From Aliiroseovarius sp. F20344 (GTDB taxonomy: Bacteria; Pseudomonadota; Alphaproteobacteria; Rhodobacterales; Rhodobacteraceae): a stretch of DNA of 64,000 nucleotides. The position numbers and the translations under genes are program-made. How positions within the stretch are numbered: position 1 is the first letter of the stretch; every line of letters begins with the position of its first letter. Under the pieces are notes generated by a model that ran no database searches, was not told the DNA's origin, and saw only the letters and a list, made by a program, of their open reading frames with translations. The stretch spans positions 186,001-250,000 of the forward strand of contig NZ_JALKBG010000005.1 of the NCBI RefSeq assembly GCF_023016155.1. Direction: 5' to 3'. Shown here in pieces: positions 1 to 9,075 of this stretch.

Positions 1-1426
1 CCAAGCCGATGAACAGGTTCCCGTATCCGAGTTGGAGCCGGGGCAGATCGTGCGCGTCGTTCCCGGATCCCGTGTGCCTGTAGACGGCATCGTGACTGGC
101 GGCGAAAGCGAGCTGGACCGCTCTCTTCTGACCGGTGAAAGCCTACCTGTGGCCGCGTCACCCGACAGCATTGTCTCGGCGGGTGAAGTCAACCTGACCG
201 GCCCCCTGACAGTGCGCGTGACCGCCGCCGGGCGTGACAGCTCGCTGCACCGGATGGCGGATCTGGTTGCCATCGCCGAAACCGCGCGCAATCGTTACAC
301 GTCGCTGGCTGACAAAGCCGCTGCTGTCTATGCGCCGGTCGTGCATCTGCTGTCCTTCGCGGCCTTCTTGTTTTGGTTCTGGTATTCCGGCGACTGGCGC
401 ATGTCGATGAATATCGCGGTGGCCACTCTGATTATTACCTGTCCTTGTGCGCTGGGCCTTGCTGTTCCGGCCGTGACCACAGCGGCGTCGGGTCGCTTGT
501 TTAAACAGGGCATGTTGTTGAAATCAGCCACGGCAATGGAGCGTCTGGCCGAGGTTGATCATGTCGTGTTCGATAAAACCGGCACTCTGACAGAAGGCAA
601 ACCCGCGCTGGATGCGCAGAGCCGTCATAAACCGCGCGATCTTGAAATCGCTCTGGCGCTGGCCGAAGGCTCCAGCCACCCGCTGGCGCAGTCCCTAACC
701 CAAGCCGCCCGTACCGCTGGGATACAGCCAGCCGAAGTGGCGCAAGTCACCGAAGTGCCGGGTAAGGGCATCGAAGGGCAGTGGAACGGAAAAACCGTCC
801 GCCTAGGCCGTGCCGAGTGGCTGGGGGCAAACGCTGTTGGGCAGACGGCCACATATCTGTCGATTTCGGGTGCCAAGCCAGTGGCCTTCACGTTCACTGA
901 CGCGCTGCGTCCAGGGGTTGAAGAAGCTGTCACCGCCCTGAAGGCCAAGGGAATGGGCGTCACGCTGATTTCAGGTGATGTGCCAGCCGCTGTGGCTGAT
1001 ATTGCTGGCCGCGTGGGTGTCGAAGACTGGAAGGCTGACACTCTGCCAGAAGACAAGGCCGAGTTCGTGGCTCGTCTAGGCAAATCTGGTCGCAAGGTTC
1101 TGATGGTTGGCGACGGTCTGAATGACACCGCTGCCTTGGCTGCGGCGCATGTCTCGATCTCGCCCGCGTCCGCGCTCGAGGCCGCTCGCGTGGTGTCGGA
1201 CATCGTGCTTCTGGGCAAATCAATGGAGCCGCTGGCTGGTGCAATCGATATGTCAAAATCGGCCACCCGCCGTATCAAAGAAAACTTTGCGATTGCTGCC
1301 GGCTATAATGCCATCGCTATCCCGATTGCCTTGATGGGATTCGCCACGCCTTTGGCTGCAGCCCTTGCCATGTCGACCTCATCAGTGACAGTGTCATTGA
1401 ACGCGCTGCGTTTGAAGAAAGGCTAG
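1..1426 (+). CDS. ccoI: Cu+-transporting P-type ATPase CcoI/FixI, C-terminal part
   Basis: This is a P1B-type copper ATPase of the kind that supplies copper for assembly of the cbb3 cytochrome oxidase. The frame is open to the left edge (it reads from base 2), so the N-terminal metal-binding part is missing and about 474 residues remain. Visible motifs, in order, are TGES in the actuator domain, the copper-binding CPC in a membrane helix (ITCPCALGLAVPA), the phosphorylation motif DKTGTLTEG, the P1B-specific SSHP, and the hinge GDGLNDTAAL. The next gene, four bases after the stop, is ccoS, which separates this copy from the cytosolic-copper exporter copA at 26.6 kb and identifies it as CcoI. 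Its role is inferred from family and neighbour. Confidence 0.93.
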   Translation, partial: QADEQVPVSELEPGQIVRVVPGSRVPVDGIVTGGESELDRSLLTGESLPVAASPDSIVSAGEVNLTGPLTVRVTAAGRDSSLHRMADLVAIAETARNRYTSLADKAAAVYAPVVHLLSFAAFLFWFWYSGDWRMSMNIAVATLIITCPCALGLAVPAVTTAASGRLFKQGMLLKSATAMERLAEVDHVVFDKTGTLTEGKPALDAQSRHKPRDLEIALALAEGSSHPLAQSLTQAARTAGIQPAEVAQVTEVPGKGIEGQWNGKTVRLGRAEWLGANAVGQTATYLSISGAKPVAFTFTDALRPGVEEAVTALKAKGMGVTLISGDVPAAVADIAGRVGVEDWKADTLPEDKAEFVARLGKSGRKVLMVGDGLNDTAALAAAHVSISPASALEAARVVSDIVLLGKSMEPLAGAIDMSKSATRRIKENFAIAAGYNAIAIPIALMGFATPLAAALAMSTSSVTVSLNALRLKKG

Positions 1427-1430
1427 GCTG

Positions 1431-1592
1431 ATGAACGTCCTTGTATACCTGATCCCTATATCTCTGCTTTTGGGCGGGCTGGGTCTGGCTGCGTTCTTCT
1501 GGACTTTAAAGACGGAACAATACGACGATCCAGACGGGGATGGTCAGCGCATTCTCAGTGATCGGTGGGACGACGAACCGCCTGAGGGTTGA
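1431..1592 (+). CDS. ccoS: cbb3-type cytochrome oxidase assembly protein CcoS
   Basis: A 53-residue protein that begins four bases after the ccoI stop. It has one N-terminal membrane helix (about residues 3-27, YLIPISLLLGGLGLAAFFW) followed directly by the family hallmark KTEQYDDPDGDG and a short acidic tail. CcoS is needed for maturation of the cbb3 oxidase (heme and copper insertion into CcoN). The position directly after ccoI is the standard ccoGHIS order. It is shorter than usual gene-calling cut-offs and is easily missed. Confidence 0.92.
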   Translation: MNVLVYLIPISLLLGGLGLAAFFWTLKTEQYDDPDGDGQRILSDRWDDEPPEG

Positions 1593-1598
1593 GCCGGG

Positions 1599-2204
1599 TC
1601 AAACCAAGTCGTTGCGCAATGCAATCATGGCGGCGTGCGTGCGGTTCTTTGCACCCAGTTTATTGATGATGGCGCGCATATGCATCTTCACCGTGACTTC
1701 CTGAATGCCAAACATATGTGCGATCTCTTTGTTTTGCTGCCCCTCGCACAAAGAGGTCAGAATTTGAAGTTCGCGGCGCGAAAGCCCGGTTGTATCTTGT
1801 TTTAGATCTGGCTTGGCTTGTTTAGGATAGACCATCATCCCAAGGTCTTCGTCAATCAGGGTCAAAATGCTAGCGAGCGCTTTGTCGGAAAGCTCGACTG
1901 GCGCTCCGGCACAGATACCAGTTCGCAGCGCATGACGAGCGAGGTCCACGTCTTGTTTGGGTAAAAGCAGCACAACCGCCAATTTCTTTTTGCGGCGGCA
2001 AAGCTTCTCGACCGTTTTCAGACCGCCAAGGTCCGCTAGGCGGAAGTCGATGATGACGCAGTTGTATTCCGGAGGGTTCTCAAGCGCGGCCAAAGCTTTT
2101 TGCATAGTGTCAAACCCAGCTGGGGCTGGCATGCCACATATGTCTGCAGCCGTAAGAGCCTTGCGCTGTAGCGCAGGATCGTCTGAGGCGATCATTATCT
2201 TCAA
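1599..2204 (-). CDS. LuxR/NarL-family response regulator
   Basis: The protein has an N-terminal receiver-like domain (about residues 1-120) and a C-terminal LuxR-type DNA-binding helix-turn-helix (LSRRELQILTSLCEG, then NKEIAHMFGIQEVTVKMHM). The receiver keeps an acidic pair (SDD) and a candidate phosphoacceptor Asp in VIIDFRLADLGG. The longest frame starts with GTG at 2219. I prefer TTG at 2204, because it gives the typical receiver start MKIMIAS and has GGAG about seven bases upstream. There is no sensor kinase next to it, so its signal is unknown. It converges on ccoS with a six-base gap. It could be a quorum or nitrate-type regulator, but nothing here decides that. Confidence 0.8.
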   Translation of the reverse strand: MKIMIASDDPALQRKALTAADICGMPAPAGFDTMQKALAALENPPEYNCVIIDFRLADLGGLKTVEKLCRRKKKLAVVLLLPKQDVDLARHALRTGICAGAPVELSDKALASILTLIDEDLGMMVYPKQAKPDLKQDTTGLSRRELQILTSLCEGQQNKEIAHMFGIQEVTVKMHMRAIINKLGAKNRTHAAMIALRNDLV

Positions 2205-2380
2205 AATGGCGCTCCGCACCTTCGCATCGGGCCTAGGCCCAAGCTGCTACAACGGGTCGTCAGATTGGCACAGTCAGAAAACCCCGCATAGGTGTCTCAA
2301 GGGATAGGTTTTGTTAATCTTGGCCAACCGTCAGAGACTACTCGATGACACGTTCAACCACTCATTGCGGGATCTGAGAT

Positions 2381-3034
2381 TTACGGCATTAAGGATACCA
2401 CGGAAGGGGCCATTTTGTCCACTATTCTCGCGACTCCCTGCTTGTTGGGGTGCAGCCCATCCGCTTGAAGATAAAGGCGTCGAGCATCTGCAAACGATCC
2501 GGCTGCGGTAATTCCCTCTAGGAAATTCGGAAACAGATCCACGCTGAATTCTTGAGCTAGATCCTGATATACATTTTCAAAATCTGTACGGTATCCATCG
2601 CCGAAGTTTGAGGATGCCAGAACGCCAATCAACAGGGTGCGAATGCCCTTTGCCTCAAGTTCGGTCAGGATCGCAGAAAGGTTGCGCCGCGTTTCATCAG
2701 GAGAGATGCCGCGCAGCATGTCATTACCGCCCAAAGCGACCAGAGCAAAATCTACCTCATCTGTCAGGATCCATCCAAGTCGCGCAGCACCACCGGCCGA
2801 GGTGTCACCAGACACGCCCGCATTGATCACCTGAACATCCAACCCTTGTTTGGTTAGCGCAGCTTGAAGTTGCGGTACAAAACCGTCCCCCAACGGAAGT
2901 CCGTATCCTGCGGTCAGGCTGTCCCCTAAGGCCAAAATTGTCGTAGTTTCGGCCTGAGCGGTACCCATCATGAAAACGGATAGAACTAACCCCTTGAGAC
3001 CGCGCAGCAAAACCCCATATGCACTCGATACCAT
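2381..3034 (-). CDS. tesA: Periplasmic SGNH/GDSL arylesterase (TesA-like)
   Basis: A 217-residue SGNH hydrolase with an N-terminal signal peptide (hydrophobic run ending near GTAQA). Block I is LALGDSLTAGYG with the nucleophile Ser, block II is GVSGDTSAGG, block III is LGGNDMLRG, and block V is DGLHPNKQG with the catalytic Asp-x-x-His. It fits multifunctional lysophospholipase/thioesterase I/arylesterase. The start is ATG with AGGAG upstream. It is divergent from an ABC transporter gene with only 26 bases between the starts, the same tesA-ybbA-ybbP arrangement known in Escherichia coli, which supports the assignment. Confidence 0.92.
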   Translation of the reverse strand: MVSSAYGVLLRGLKGLVLSVFMMGTAQAETTTILALGDSLTAGYGLPLGDGFVPQLQAALTKQGLDVQVINAGVSGDTSAGGAARLGWILTDEVDFALVALGGNDMLRGISPDETRRNLSAILTELEAKGIRTLLIGVLASSNFGDGYRTDFENVYQDLAQEFSVDLFPNFLEGITAAGSFADARRLYLQADGLHPNKQGVARIVDKMAPSVVSLMP

Positions 3035-3060
3035 GCTATTCTCCTAAAGAAGGTCCGCTT

Positions 3061-3729
3061 ATGACGACCCCGGTTCTTTCACTGCGCGATGTGCGCCTGA
3101 CGCTCGGCAATAATGCAGGCCGGACCGAGATCCTCAAGGGCATTGACCTAAATGTGACCGCGGGTGAGACATTGGGGCTAACAGGACCTTCTGGTTCGGG
3201 CAAGTCATCGCTTTTGATGTTGATGGGTGGGTTGGATCGGGCGACTGGCGGTTCGGTTAAGGCTTTGGGTGAAGATCTTGGGTCCATGAACGAAGACCAG
3301 CTGGCCCGGTTCCGCCGCGATCATATGGGGGTTGTGTTCCAGTCCTTCCACCTGATCCCGACCATGACTGCGTTGGAAAACGTGGCAACGCCCTTGGAAC
3401 TCGCCGGAAATTCCGACGCATTTGAGCTGGCCACGCAGGAGCTGGAAGCCGTTGGTTTGGCGCATCGCCTTCATCACTACCCCAGTCAGATGTCTGGGGG
3501 GGAGCAACAACGCGTTGCCTTAGCGCGGGCCGCTGCGCCGCGTCCTGAAATTCTTCTGGCAGATGAACCCACCGGCAACCTGGATGGCACCACGGGGGCT
3601 GCGATCATGGATCTGCTCTTTGGTCTTCGGGATCGGCACGGATCGACATTGATCCTTGTGACCCACGCCCCGGAACTTGCCGAGCGCTGCGACCGCATCG
3701 TCCATATTCAAGATGGGCAGCTTGCATGA
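3061..3729 (+). CDS. ybbA: ABC transporter ATP-binding protein (YbbA/LolD type)
   Basis: A 222-residue ABC ATPase with Walker A GPSGSGKSS, Q-loop region VVFQSFHLIPTM, signature MSGGEQQRVALARA, and Walker B ILLADEPTGNLD. The open frame extends to 3019, but the ATG at 3061 is preceded by AAAGAAGG and gives a typical start (MTTPVLSLRDVRL). The stop overlaps the start of the permease gene by four bases (ATGA), so the two are translationally coupled. LolD/MacB-like ATPases pair with FtsX-type permeases to move lipoproteins or other envelope lipids. The exact substrate of YbbAP is not established here. Confidence 0.93.
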   Translation: MTTPVLSLRDVRLTLGNNAGRTEILKGIDLNVTAGETLGLTGPSGSGKSSLLMLMGGLDRATGGSVKALGEDLGSMNEDQLARFRRDHMGVVFQSFHLIPTMTALENVATPLELAGNSDAFELATQELEAVGLAHRLHHYPSQMSGGEQQRVALARAAAPRPEILLADEPTGNLDGTTGAAIMDLLFGLRDRHGSTLILVTHAPELAERCDRIVHIQDGQLA

Positions 3730-6248
3730 CCCATAGCGTTGCGATGGCATGGCGACTGACCCGTCGGGAATTGCGCGGCGGTATCAAAGGATTTCGCATC
3801 TTCCTTGCGTGTTTAATCCTTGGGGTCGCTGCGATTGCTGCTGTCGGATCAGTGCGCGAGGCTTTGCGCGCTGGATTGTCCAGCCAAGGGGCGGTTTTGC
3901 TGGGGGGCGATGCGTCGGTCTCGTTCACATATCGCTTCGCTGAAGACAGCGAACTGGAGCTTTTAACCGACACTGCCGAGGTGCTATCTGCAATCGCAGA
4001 TTTCCGGTCGATGATTGTGGTTGGGGACGAGCGTGCATTGACGCAGGTGAAGGCGGTGGATGATGCCTATCCGCTTTATGGTCGCGCGGAGCTAGACCCA
4101 CCAATGCCATTGGCCACGGCGCTGGATGGTTCAAACGGGCAGCCGGGCATTGTGCTTGATGATCTATTGATTGATCGTCTTGGTTTGCAGATTGGAGACA
4201 CCCTGACAGTGGGTGAGGTGCCTTTTGTTCTGATGGCCGAACTGGTCAGCGAGCCAGACAATGCCACAGCAGGTTTTGGGCTGGGTCCGCGGTCTATCCT
4301 GCGACGCTCGGCGCTTGAAGGCTCCAGCCTTCTGTCCGAAGGTACACTGTTTGACAGCCATTATCGCATGCGTTTGACCACAGGTGGTATCGATCAAGCC
4401 TTTGCGGAGCTTATGCCGAAACTGGAAGCGAACGGAGCACGTTGGCAAGATGCCCGCAACGGGGCACCGGGAATGCGGCGTTTGATCGATCGATTGGGGG
4501 CTTTCTTGGTCTTGGTTGGGCTGGCAGGACTTGCTGTTGGCGGCGTCGGGATTTCGGCGGCCATCCGATCTTATCTTGATGAGAAAACCGGAACGATCGC
4601 GATCCTGCGCGCTTTGGGGGCAGAGCGGCGCGTGATCTTCCTGACTTACTTTCTGCAGATCGGCATTCTAACGCTGGTGGGATTGGCGCTGGGTGTTGCT
4701 CTTGGTGCTTTGATCCCTGTTGTGATGGTGCCCATGATTGCGCAATCGCTTCCGATTTCAGCCGAGCTAACACTGTATCCCGGCCCCTTGGCGGAAGCCA
4801 CGCTCTACGGCGTTTTGGCCGCTTTGCTGTTCACGTTGTGGCCTCTTGCCAGAACAGAAGAGGTGAAGGCCGCTGATCTGTTTCGCGATGCGGCATTGGG
4901 GTCAAATCGGCTTCCACGCCCGCTGTTCATTGGCTTATGCGTCGGCATTCTGGCCCTTTTGGTTTGGGTTGCAGCGAAACTCTCGGGCATGGAAGCGCTC
5001 GCGATGTGGAGCTTCATTGGATTGGGTGGCGCCTTTGCCACGCTGGTCCTGACCGGCATTGCTGTACGGTTCGCGGCGCGCTGGCTGGGGCACCGCAAAC
5101 TCCTGCGTCGTGTTCCCACAATGCGCATGGCATTCACCGCGGTTGGTGGCCCCGGGGGCGAAGCCGGGGCGGTTGTTCTGTCACTTGGCCTTGGGTTGGC
5201 GGTGCTGGCTGCGGTGGGGCAGATCGACAACAATTTACGCGGTTCGATTTCGCGCGACCTTCCCGATGTGGCGCCAAGTTTCTTCGTGGTGGATATTCAG
5301 CCTGATCAGATTGATGCCGTGAAAGATCGTTTAGAAAGCGACCCCTTCGTCAGCCGTATCGATACGGCCCCCATGCTGCGCGGCATCATCACCAAGATCA
5401 ACGATCGCCCCGCACGCGAGGTGGCAGGAGGGCATTGGGTTGTTCAGGGTGACCGGGGCCTGACTTATTCGGCGCAACCCACGCGCACCACCGTGGTCGA
5501 CGGGGAATGGTGGCCTGAGGATTATCAAGGCCCGCCGCAAATTAGTTTCGCTGCAGAAGAAGCACGCGAGATGGGGATTGGCATCGGGGATAAGCTGACC
5601 ATCAACATTCTCGGTCGGGATATCACGGGCGATATTACTTCACTGCGTGAAGTCGACTTTAGCCAAGCAGGTATGGGGTTTGTGCTGACCATGAACCCCT
5701 CCGCACTGGCAGGGGCACCGCATAGCTATATCGCGACGATTTACTCCGAGAAGGAAGGCGAAGCCGCGATCTTGCGCGATCTTGGCAATGCCCATCCAAA
5801 CATCACGCTAATCTCAGTTCGCGATGCAATCACCCAGATCACCGGGCTGATGGGACAAGTGGCGGCGGCGATCACCTATGGTGCATTGGCAACTTTGGTC
5901 ACTGGGTTTGTTGTGCTGATGGGGGCCGCCGCCGCAGGTGAACGGGCACGCACTTACGAGGCAGCTATTTTGAAAACCCTTGGCGCGACACGTGCTGGCA
6001 TCTTGCTGAACTTCGCAATCCGCTCGGCCGTGTTGGGGGCTGCGGCGGGTGTCGTGGCGGTGGCCGCAGGAGGCGTCGCCGGTTGGGCCGTCACCCACTA
6101 CATCATGGAAGAGAGTTTCGTCTTTGACCTGCCAAATGCGCTTGCCATCGTGATGGGTGGGGTCTTTGCCACAGTGATCGCCGGGATGCTTTTCGCATTC
6201 CGACCGCTCTCGACCAAACCCGCGCGAGTGTTGCGGGCTCGGGAATAA
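3726..6248 (+). CDS. ABC transporter permease with two FtsX domains (YbbP-like)
   Basis: An 840-residue membrane protein. A first helix (about residues 22-45) is followed by a large periplasmic region, then a helix group around residues 255-385 with the FtsX pattern (IAILRALGAERRVIF), further helices, a second periplasmic region from about 500 to 700, and a last helix group with AAILKTLGATRAGILL and a short C-terminus. The duplicated FtsX unit and the length match YbbP (about 800 residues). It is coupled to the preceding ATPase by a four-base overlap. With tesA on the opposite strand, an envelope-lipid role is plausible, but that is an inference. Confidence 0.92.
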   Translation: MTHSVAMAWRLTRRELRGGIKGFRIFLACLILGVAAIAAVGSVREALRAGLSSQGAVLLGGDASVSFTYRFAEDSELELLTDTAEVLSAIADFRSMIVVGDERALTQVKAVDDAYPLYGRAELDPPMPLATALDGSNGQPGIVLDDLLIDRLGLQIGDTLTVGEVPFVLMAELVSEPDNATAGFGLGPRSILRRSALEGSSLLSEGTLFDSHYRMRLTTGGIDQAFAELMPKLEANGARWQDARNGAPGMRRLIDRLGAFLVLVGLAGLAVGGVGISAAIRSYLDEKTGTIAILRALGAERRVIFLTYFLQIGILTLVGLALGVALGALIPVVMVPMIAQSLPISAELTLYPGPLAEATLYGVLAALLFTLWPLARTEEVKAADLFRDAALGSNRLPRPLFIGLCVGILALLVWVAAKLSGMEALAMWSFIGLGGAFATLVLTGIAVRFAARWLGHRKLLRRVPTMRMAFTAVGGPGGEAGAVVLSLGLGLAVLAAVGQIDNNLRGSISRDLPDVAPSFFVVDIQPDQIDAVKDRLESDPFVSRIDTAPMLRGIITKINDRPAREVAGGHWVVQGDRGLTYSAQPTRTTVVDGEWWPEDYQGPPQISFAAEEAREMGIGIGDKLTINILGRDITGDITSLREVDFSQAGMGFVLTMNPSALAGAPHSYIATIYSEKEGEAAILRDLGNAHPNITLISVRDAITQITGLMGQVAAAITYGALATLVTGFVVLMGAAAAGERARTYEAAILKTLGATRAGILLNFAIRSAVLGAAAGVVAVAAGGVAGWAVTHYIMEESFVFDLPNALAIVMGGVFATVIAGMLFAFRPLSTKPARVLRARE

Positions 6249-6251
6249 CGT

Positions 6252-7541
6252 CTAGCTTACACCGATCAAAAGCTCTTCCAGCACCAGCGCCATGACTCCC
6301 GCGCTGTCTTCCATATCTTGCACGCCGACCCATTCATCGGGCTGGTGCGCCAAGTCCAGAATGCCTGGCCCATAGGCGATGCAATTCTTTAGCTTGCCAA
6401 TTCTGTCGATGTGCTTCTGATCATAGGTGCCGGGGCTTACCACATAAGATGGCTGAGCCCCCAACACCTTTTCGATGGCGGCTGCGGTTGTCGTGACCAC
6501 CGGTGCATCCTTGTCGGTCATGGTCGGGATGACTTCGTGCATGTTGCGGATTTCATATTCGAAATCAGGCCGGTCGGCGCGAATGGCTTCCAGCATACGT
6601 GTGACTTCGGCTTTCACCTCGGTGATGTCCTCTTCCATCAAGAACCGGCGATCGATGACGATGCGGCAGCGATCAGCAACGCAAGGGGCTGGCAAACCGG
6701 TGAAATCGGGATCTTGCTCTGGCTCCCCGCCATGGATTGAATTGATGTTCAATGTCGACTGCTTTGCGCCTTCGGGCACCACCGGCATTTCGGTCCTTTT
6801 GGTGGCAAGAAGTGGGAAAAGATGGCGCTCCATCTCTTCCAGAACAGCCCCCATATGGCGGATCGCTGAATCACCCAGAAACGGCATGGAGCCATGGGCG
6901 ATCCGTCCCTTGGTCTCAATTTCGGCCCACCATACACCGCGATGTCCAAGGCAGATGCGGTCTTTGTTTAAAGGCTCAGGGATGATCACATGTTGCACCC
7001 GATCCGGATCGAAGCAGCCTTTCTCTGCTAGATAAGCGACGCCGCCATAGCCGCCGCTTTCTTCGTCTGCTGTGGCGCTGATTTCCACCGCCCCCTTATG
7101 ATCTGGGTAGAGCGCGACAAAGGCTTCGGCCGCAATGATCGATGCCGCCAACCCGCCTTTCATGTCACATGCGCCGCGCCCATAGATGCGCCCGTCCACC
7201 AGTTCTCCCCCGAACGGATCTTTGGTCCAGCCATGCCCAACCTCGACTACGTCATGGTGGCTGTTGAAATGCACGCAATCGCCGGGAGCAGCCCCTTCAT
7301 GGCGGCAAATCACATTCCACCGGGGATATTCTGCGCTGTCACCCGGCGTGCCTTCCGCCCGGATCAGCTCGACCTGCCAGCCTTGCGCGCCCATGCGTTC
7401 AGCGATGTAGGAGCAAATCCTGCGATACTCACGCCCCGGCGGGTTCAATGTCGGAATGCGGATCAGATCCTGCGTCAGCGCAATAAGGTCATCACGCCTG
7501 CGCGCGATTTCTTCCAAGAGGGGGGCAATATCGTCAGTCAT
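6252..7541 (-). CDS. M20-family amidohydrolase (ArgE/DapE-like deacylase)
   Basis: A 429-residue metallopeptidase-fold deacylase. Metal ligands and catalytic residues are visible: HFNSHHDVVEVG (His and Asp), GRGACDMKGG (bridging Asp), ATADEESGGYGG (general base and ligand Glu), IIPEP, and a late His in TYDQKHIDRIG. This is the pattern of acetylornithine deacetylase / succinyl-diaminopimelate desuccinylase relatives. The substrate cannot be told from the sequence, and no arg or dap genes lie beside it. It is convergent with the YbbP gene with three bases between the stops. Confidence 0.88.
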   Translation of the reverse strand: MTDDIAPLLEEIARRRDDLIALTQDLIRIPTLNPPGREYRRICSYIAERMGAQGWQVELIRAEGTPGDSAEYPRWNVICRHEGAAPGDCVHFNSHHDVVEVGHGWTKDPFGGELVDGRIYGRGACDMKGGLAASIIAAEAFVALYPDHKGAVEISATADEESGGYGGVAYLAEKGCFDPDRVQHVIIPEPLNKDRICLGHRGVWWAEIETKGRIAHGSMPFLGDSAIRHMGAVLEEMERHLFPLLATKRTEMPVVPEGAKQSTLNINSIHGGEPEQDPDFTGLPAPCVADRCRIVIDRRFLMEEDITEVKAEVTRMLEAIRADRPDFEYEIRNMHEVIPTMTDKDAPVVTTTAAAIEKVLGAQPSYVVSPGTYDQKHIDRIGKLKNCIAYGPGILDLAHQPDEWVGVQDMEDSAGVMALVLEELLIGVS

Positions 7542-7688
7542 GACAGAAACCTAGGGGCCAAACTGGCGCCACACAATATTAGAATGCGCAAGCACCGATT
7601 TCACGCCTCTGGCGAGCGAAAACGCTGTTGTGGGTCTTTAAATCGCGCTAAACTCAACCTAAATGACAATGTAACAGTGATTAACTTT

Positions 7689-7716
7689 CCTGCACAGGCG
7701 TCAAGACCTGATCAGG
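7689..7716. promoter_or_regulatory. Tandem CCTGNNCAGG palindromes, candidate operator
   Basis: Two perfect palindromes of the same form, CCTGCACAGG (7689-7698) and CCTGATCAGG (7707-7716), lie 18 bases apart start to start. They end about 28 bases before the first start codon of the uncharacterised cluster and just before its GGAGG (7736-7740). Repetition of one motif on nearly the same face of the helix suggests a dimeric regulator. No regulator gene is next to it. Confidence 0.45.
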
Positions 7717-7744
7717 CTATTTGGTGGAAATAAAAGGAGGGCAT

Positions 7745-8821
7745 ATGTCCAGTTTTGATAAGCAGATTCGTGAAAGCCAAGAGCAAGTGCAAGAAGCACA
7801 GGCCAAAATTTCCGAACTGACCACACGGATTGAGACCGCGCGCGCCAAGGCCGCGACCGGAGAAGACATTTCAATCGACATCGAAAACGCAACGCTGGAC
7901 GACGTGCATGCCCACACCGAAGCGATGAATGCCAATATCGCCGAGCTGATCATGGGTCTGGATGATGTGACCTCGGGTTTTTCATCGGACTTCGATCAGA
8001 TGCGGTCGAAAACCGGTTGGGAGACCTTTGTTGGCATCTTCTCGAAGGGGAAATCCGAAAGCATGCGTCAGGAACGGATGCGCACGGCTTCGATCGACGA
8101 CAAGCTGCAAGAACTGATCGCGCAATCGGATTCGATTGTGAACCTTCTGGAGGGTCAGCTGGCCATGCTAAACGAGCAGAAGGAAAAGGTGGGTGCGAAC
8201 CTGTCCACCACACTGGACGAGCGCGAAATGACTGTGGGCGAGCTGGAGAGCCTGCGCGCCGAGATCCTTGGCATGGACCCCAAAATCATCGAGCTTGAGG
8301 GCAAGATTGCCAACGAACAAGATGCGGCCAAGCGCACTCAGCTTGAGACCGAACTGGCCGATCTGAACACTCAGTACAACGAGATGGTGCAGGAAGAGCA
8401 AGTAAAGCTCGCCAAGTCGCAGACGTTGGAACGCTATATCGAGAAAGGTAAGACCTGGGTCGACTCGCTGCAGAACCAAGCCGCGACACAGATGGTGCTG
8501 ATCAACAAACTGCAGACCGACACCAAGCAACGTGTGGTTCTGTATGATGCGCTGACCAAGTCGTTGAAGACCGCGCAGCAACAGGATGTGGCGCACCGGA
8601 TCAACGAGATTGGCGTCGAGACTGACAAGGAAGCCCAAGCCGCGATGGCTGCGATTGGCACGGCAACGAACCAGCGCATGGCCGACATGATGGAAGCCCA
8701 CGAAGACCAGATGGTCTTTGCCCGCGACGTGCTGGAGCAGAAGGCCAAAGCCGACGAACGCTTCGCCCGCCGCTTCGCCGAGATCGTCGAGAAGCACGAC
8801 AAGAACCTGTATGGGGGGTGA
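7745..8821 (+). CDS. Cytoplasmic coiled-coil protein, first gene of the uncharacterised cluster
   Basis: A protein of 358 residues with no signal peptide or membrane segment. It is almost entirely predicted helix and coiled coil: heptad-rich stretches at about 5-40, 115-220 and 240-345, interrupted by a non-coil segment near 80-100 (KTGWETFVGIFSKGKS). ATG 7745 has the strong site AAAGGAGGG seven bases upstream. The layout is reminiscent of TelA-type or PspA/Snf7-type coiled-coil proteins that work with AAA+ ATPases, but I see no diagnostic motif, so this stays an analogy. The stop overlaps the next start (TGATG). It is likely the structural or adaptor component of the cluster. Confidence 0.8.
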   Translation: MSSFDKQIRESQEQVQEAQAKISELTTRIETARAKAATGEDISIDIENATLDDVHAHTEAMNANIAELIMGLDDVTSGFSSDFDQMRSKTGWETFVGIFSKGKSESMRQERMRTASIDDKLQELIAQSDSIVNLLEGQLAMLNEQKEKVGANLSTTLDEREMTVGELESLRAEILGMDPKIIELEGKIANEQDAAKRTQLETELADLNTQYNEMVQEEQVKLAKSQTLERYIEKGKTWVDSLQNQAATQMVLINKLQTDTKQRVVLYDALTKSLKTAQQQDVAHRINEIGVETDKEAQAAMAAIGTATNQRMADMMEAHEDQMVFARDVLEQKAKADERFARRFAEIVEKHDKNLYGG

Positions 8822-9075
8822 TGCCCCTCGTGGTCTGGCGTGCGCTCAAAAGCTTCTTTGCCGTGTATTTCGCAGCTCAGTTCGGGGGTGCGGATAAAAT
8901 ATGGGCTTGGTGTGTGATTCACATTCCCTTTGCGCTTGCCGCCCTGTTCTTCGTTATGACTGAGGAATTCGGCGCGAGCGATATTTGGCCGCTCGCTTTG
9001 TACTTCGTGATTTCTTTCTTTGGTGTTTTGTACCGAGGACGGAAACTGGATCGAGAAAAGAAAACCCATGTCTGA
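8821..9075 (+). CDS. Small membrane protein of the uncharacterised cluster (1)
   Basis: An 84-residue protein with about two or three hydrophobic segments (near residues 10-22, 28-45 and 55-72) and a basic C-terminus (YRGRKLDREKKTH). The start ATG shares its first base with the stop of the coiled-coil gene (TGATG), and its own stop lies inside the start of the next gene. No family recognised. The coupling implies fixed stoichiometry with the neighbours, and it may anchor the complex in the inner membrane (inference). Confidence 0.72.
   Translation: MPLVVWRALKSFFAVYFAAQFGGADKIWAWCVIHIPFALAALFFVMTEEFGASDIWPLALYFVISFFGVLYRGRKLDREKKTHV

Noticed and set aside
625-1278. Long minus-strand frame inside ccoI
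   Set aside because: It lies fully within a clearly coding P-type ATPase gene, has biased Arg/Ser/Ala composition and no ribosome site: a shadow frame.
2229-2240. 12-bp palindrome GGGCCTAGGCCC upstream of the response regulator
   Set aside because: It is a single short GC-rich palindrome with no second copy; it could be chance, so it is not listed as an operator.
7745-8821. Calling the coiled-coil protein a PspA or TelA homologue
   Set aside because: The resemblance is of layout only (coil, break, coil). I see no diagnostic motif and cannot run a profile search.
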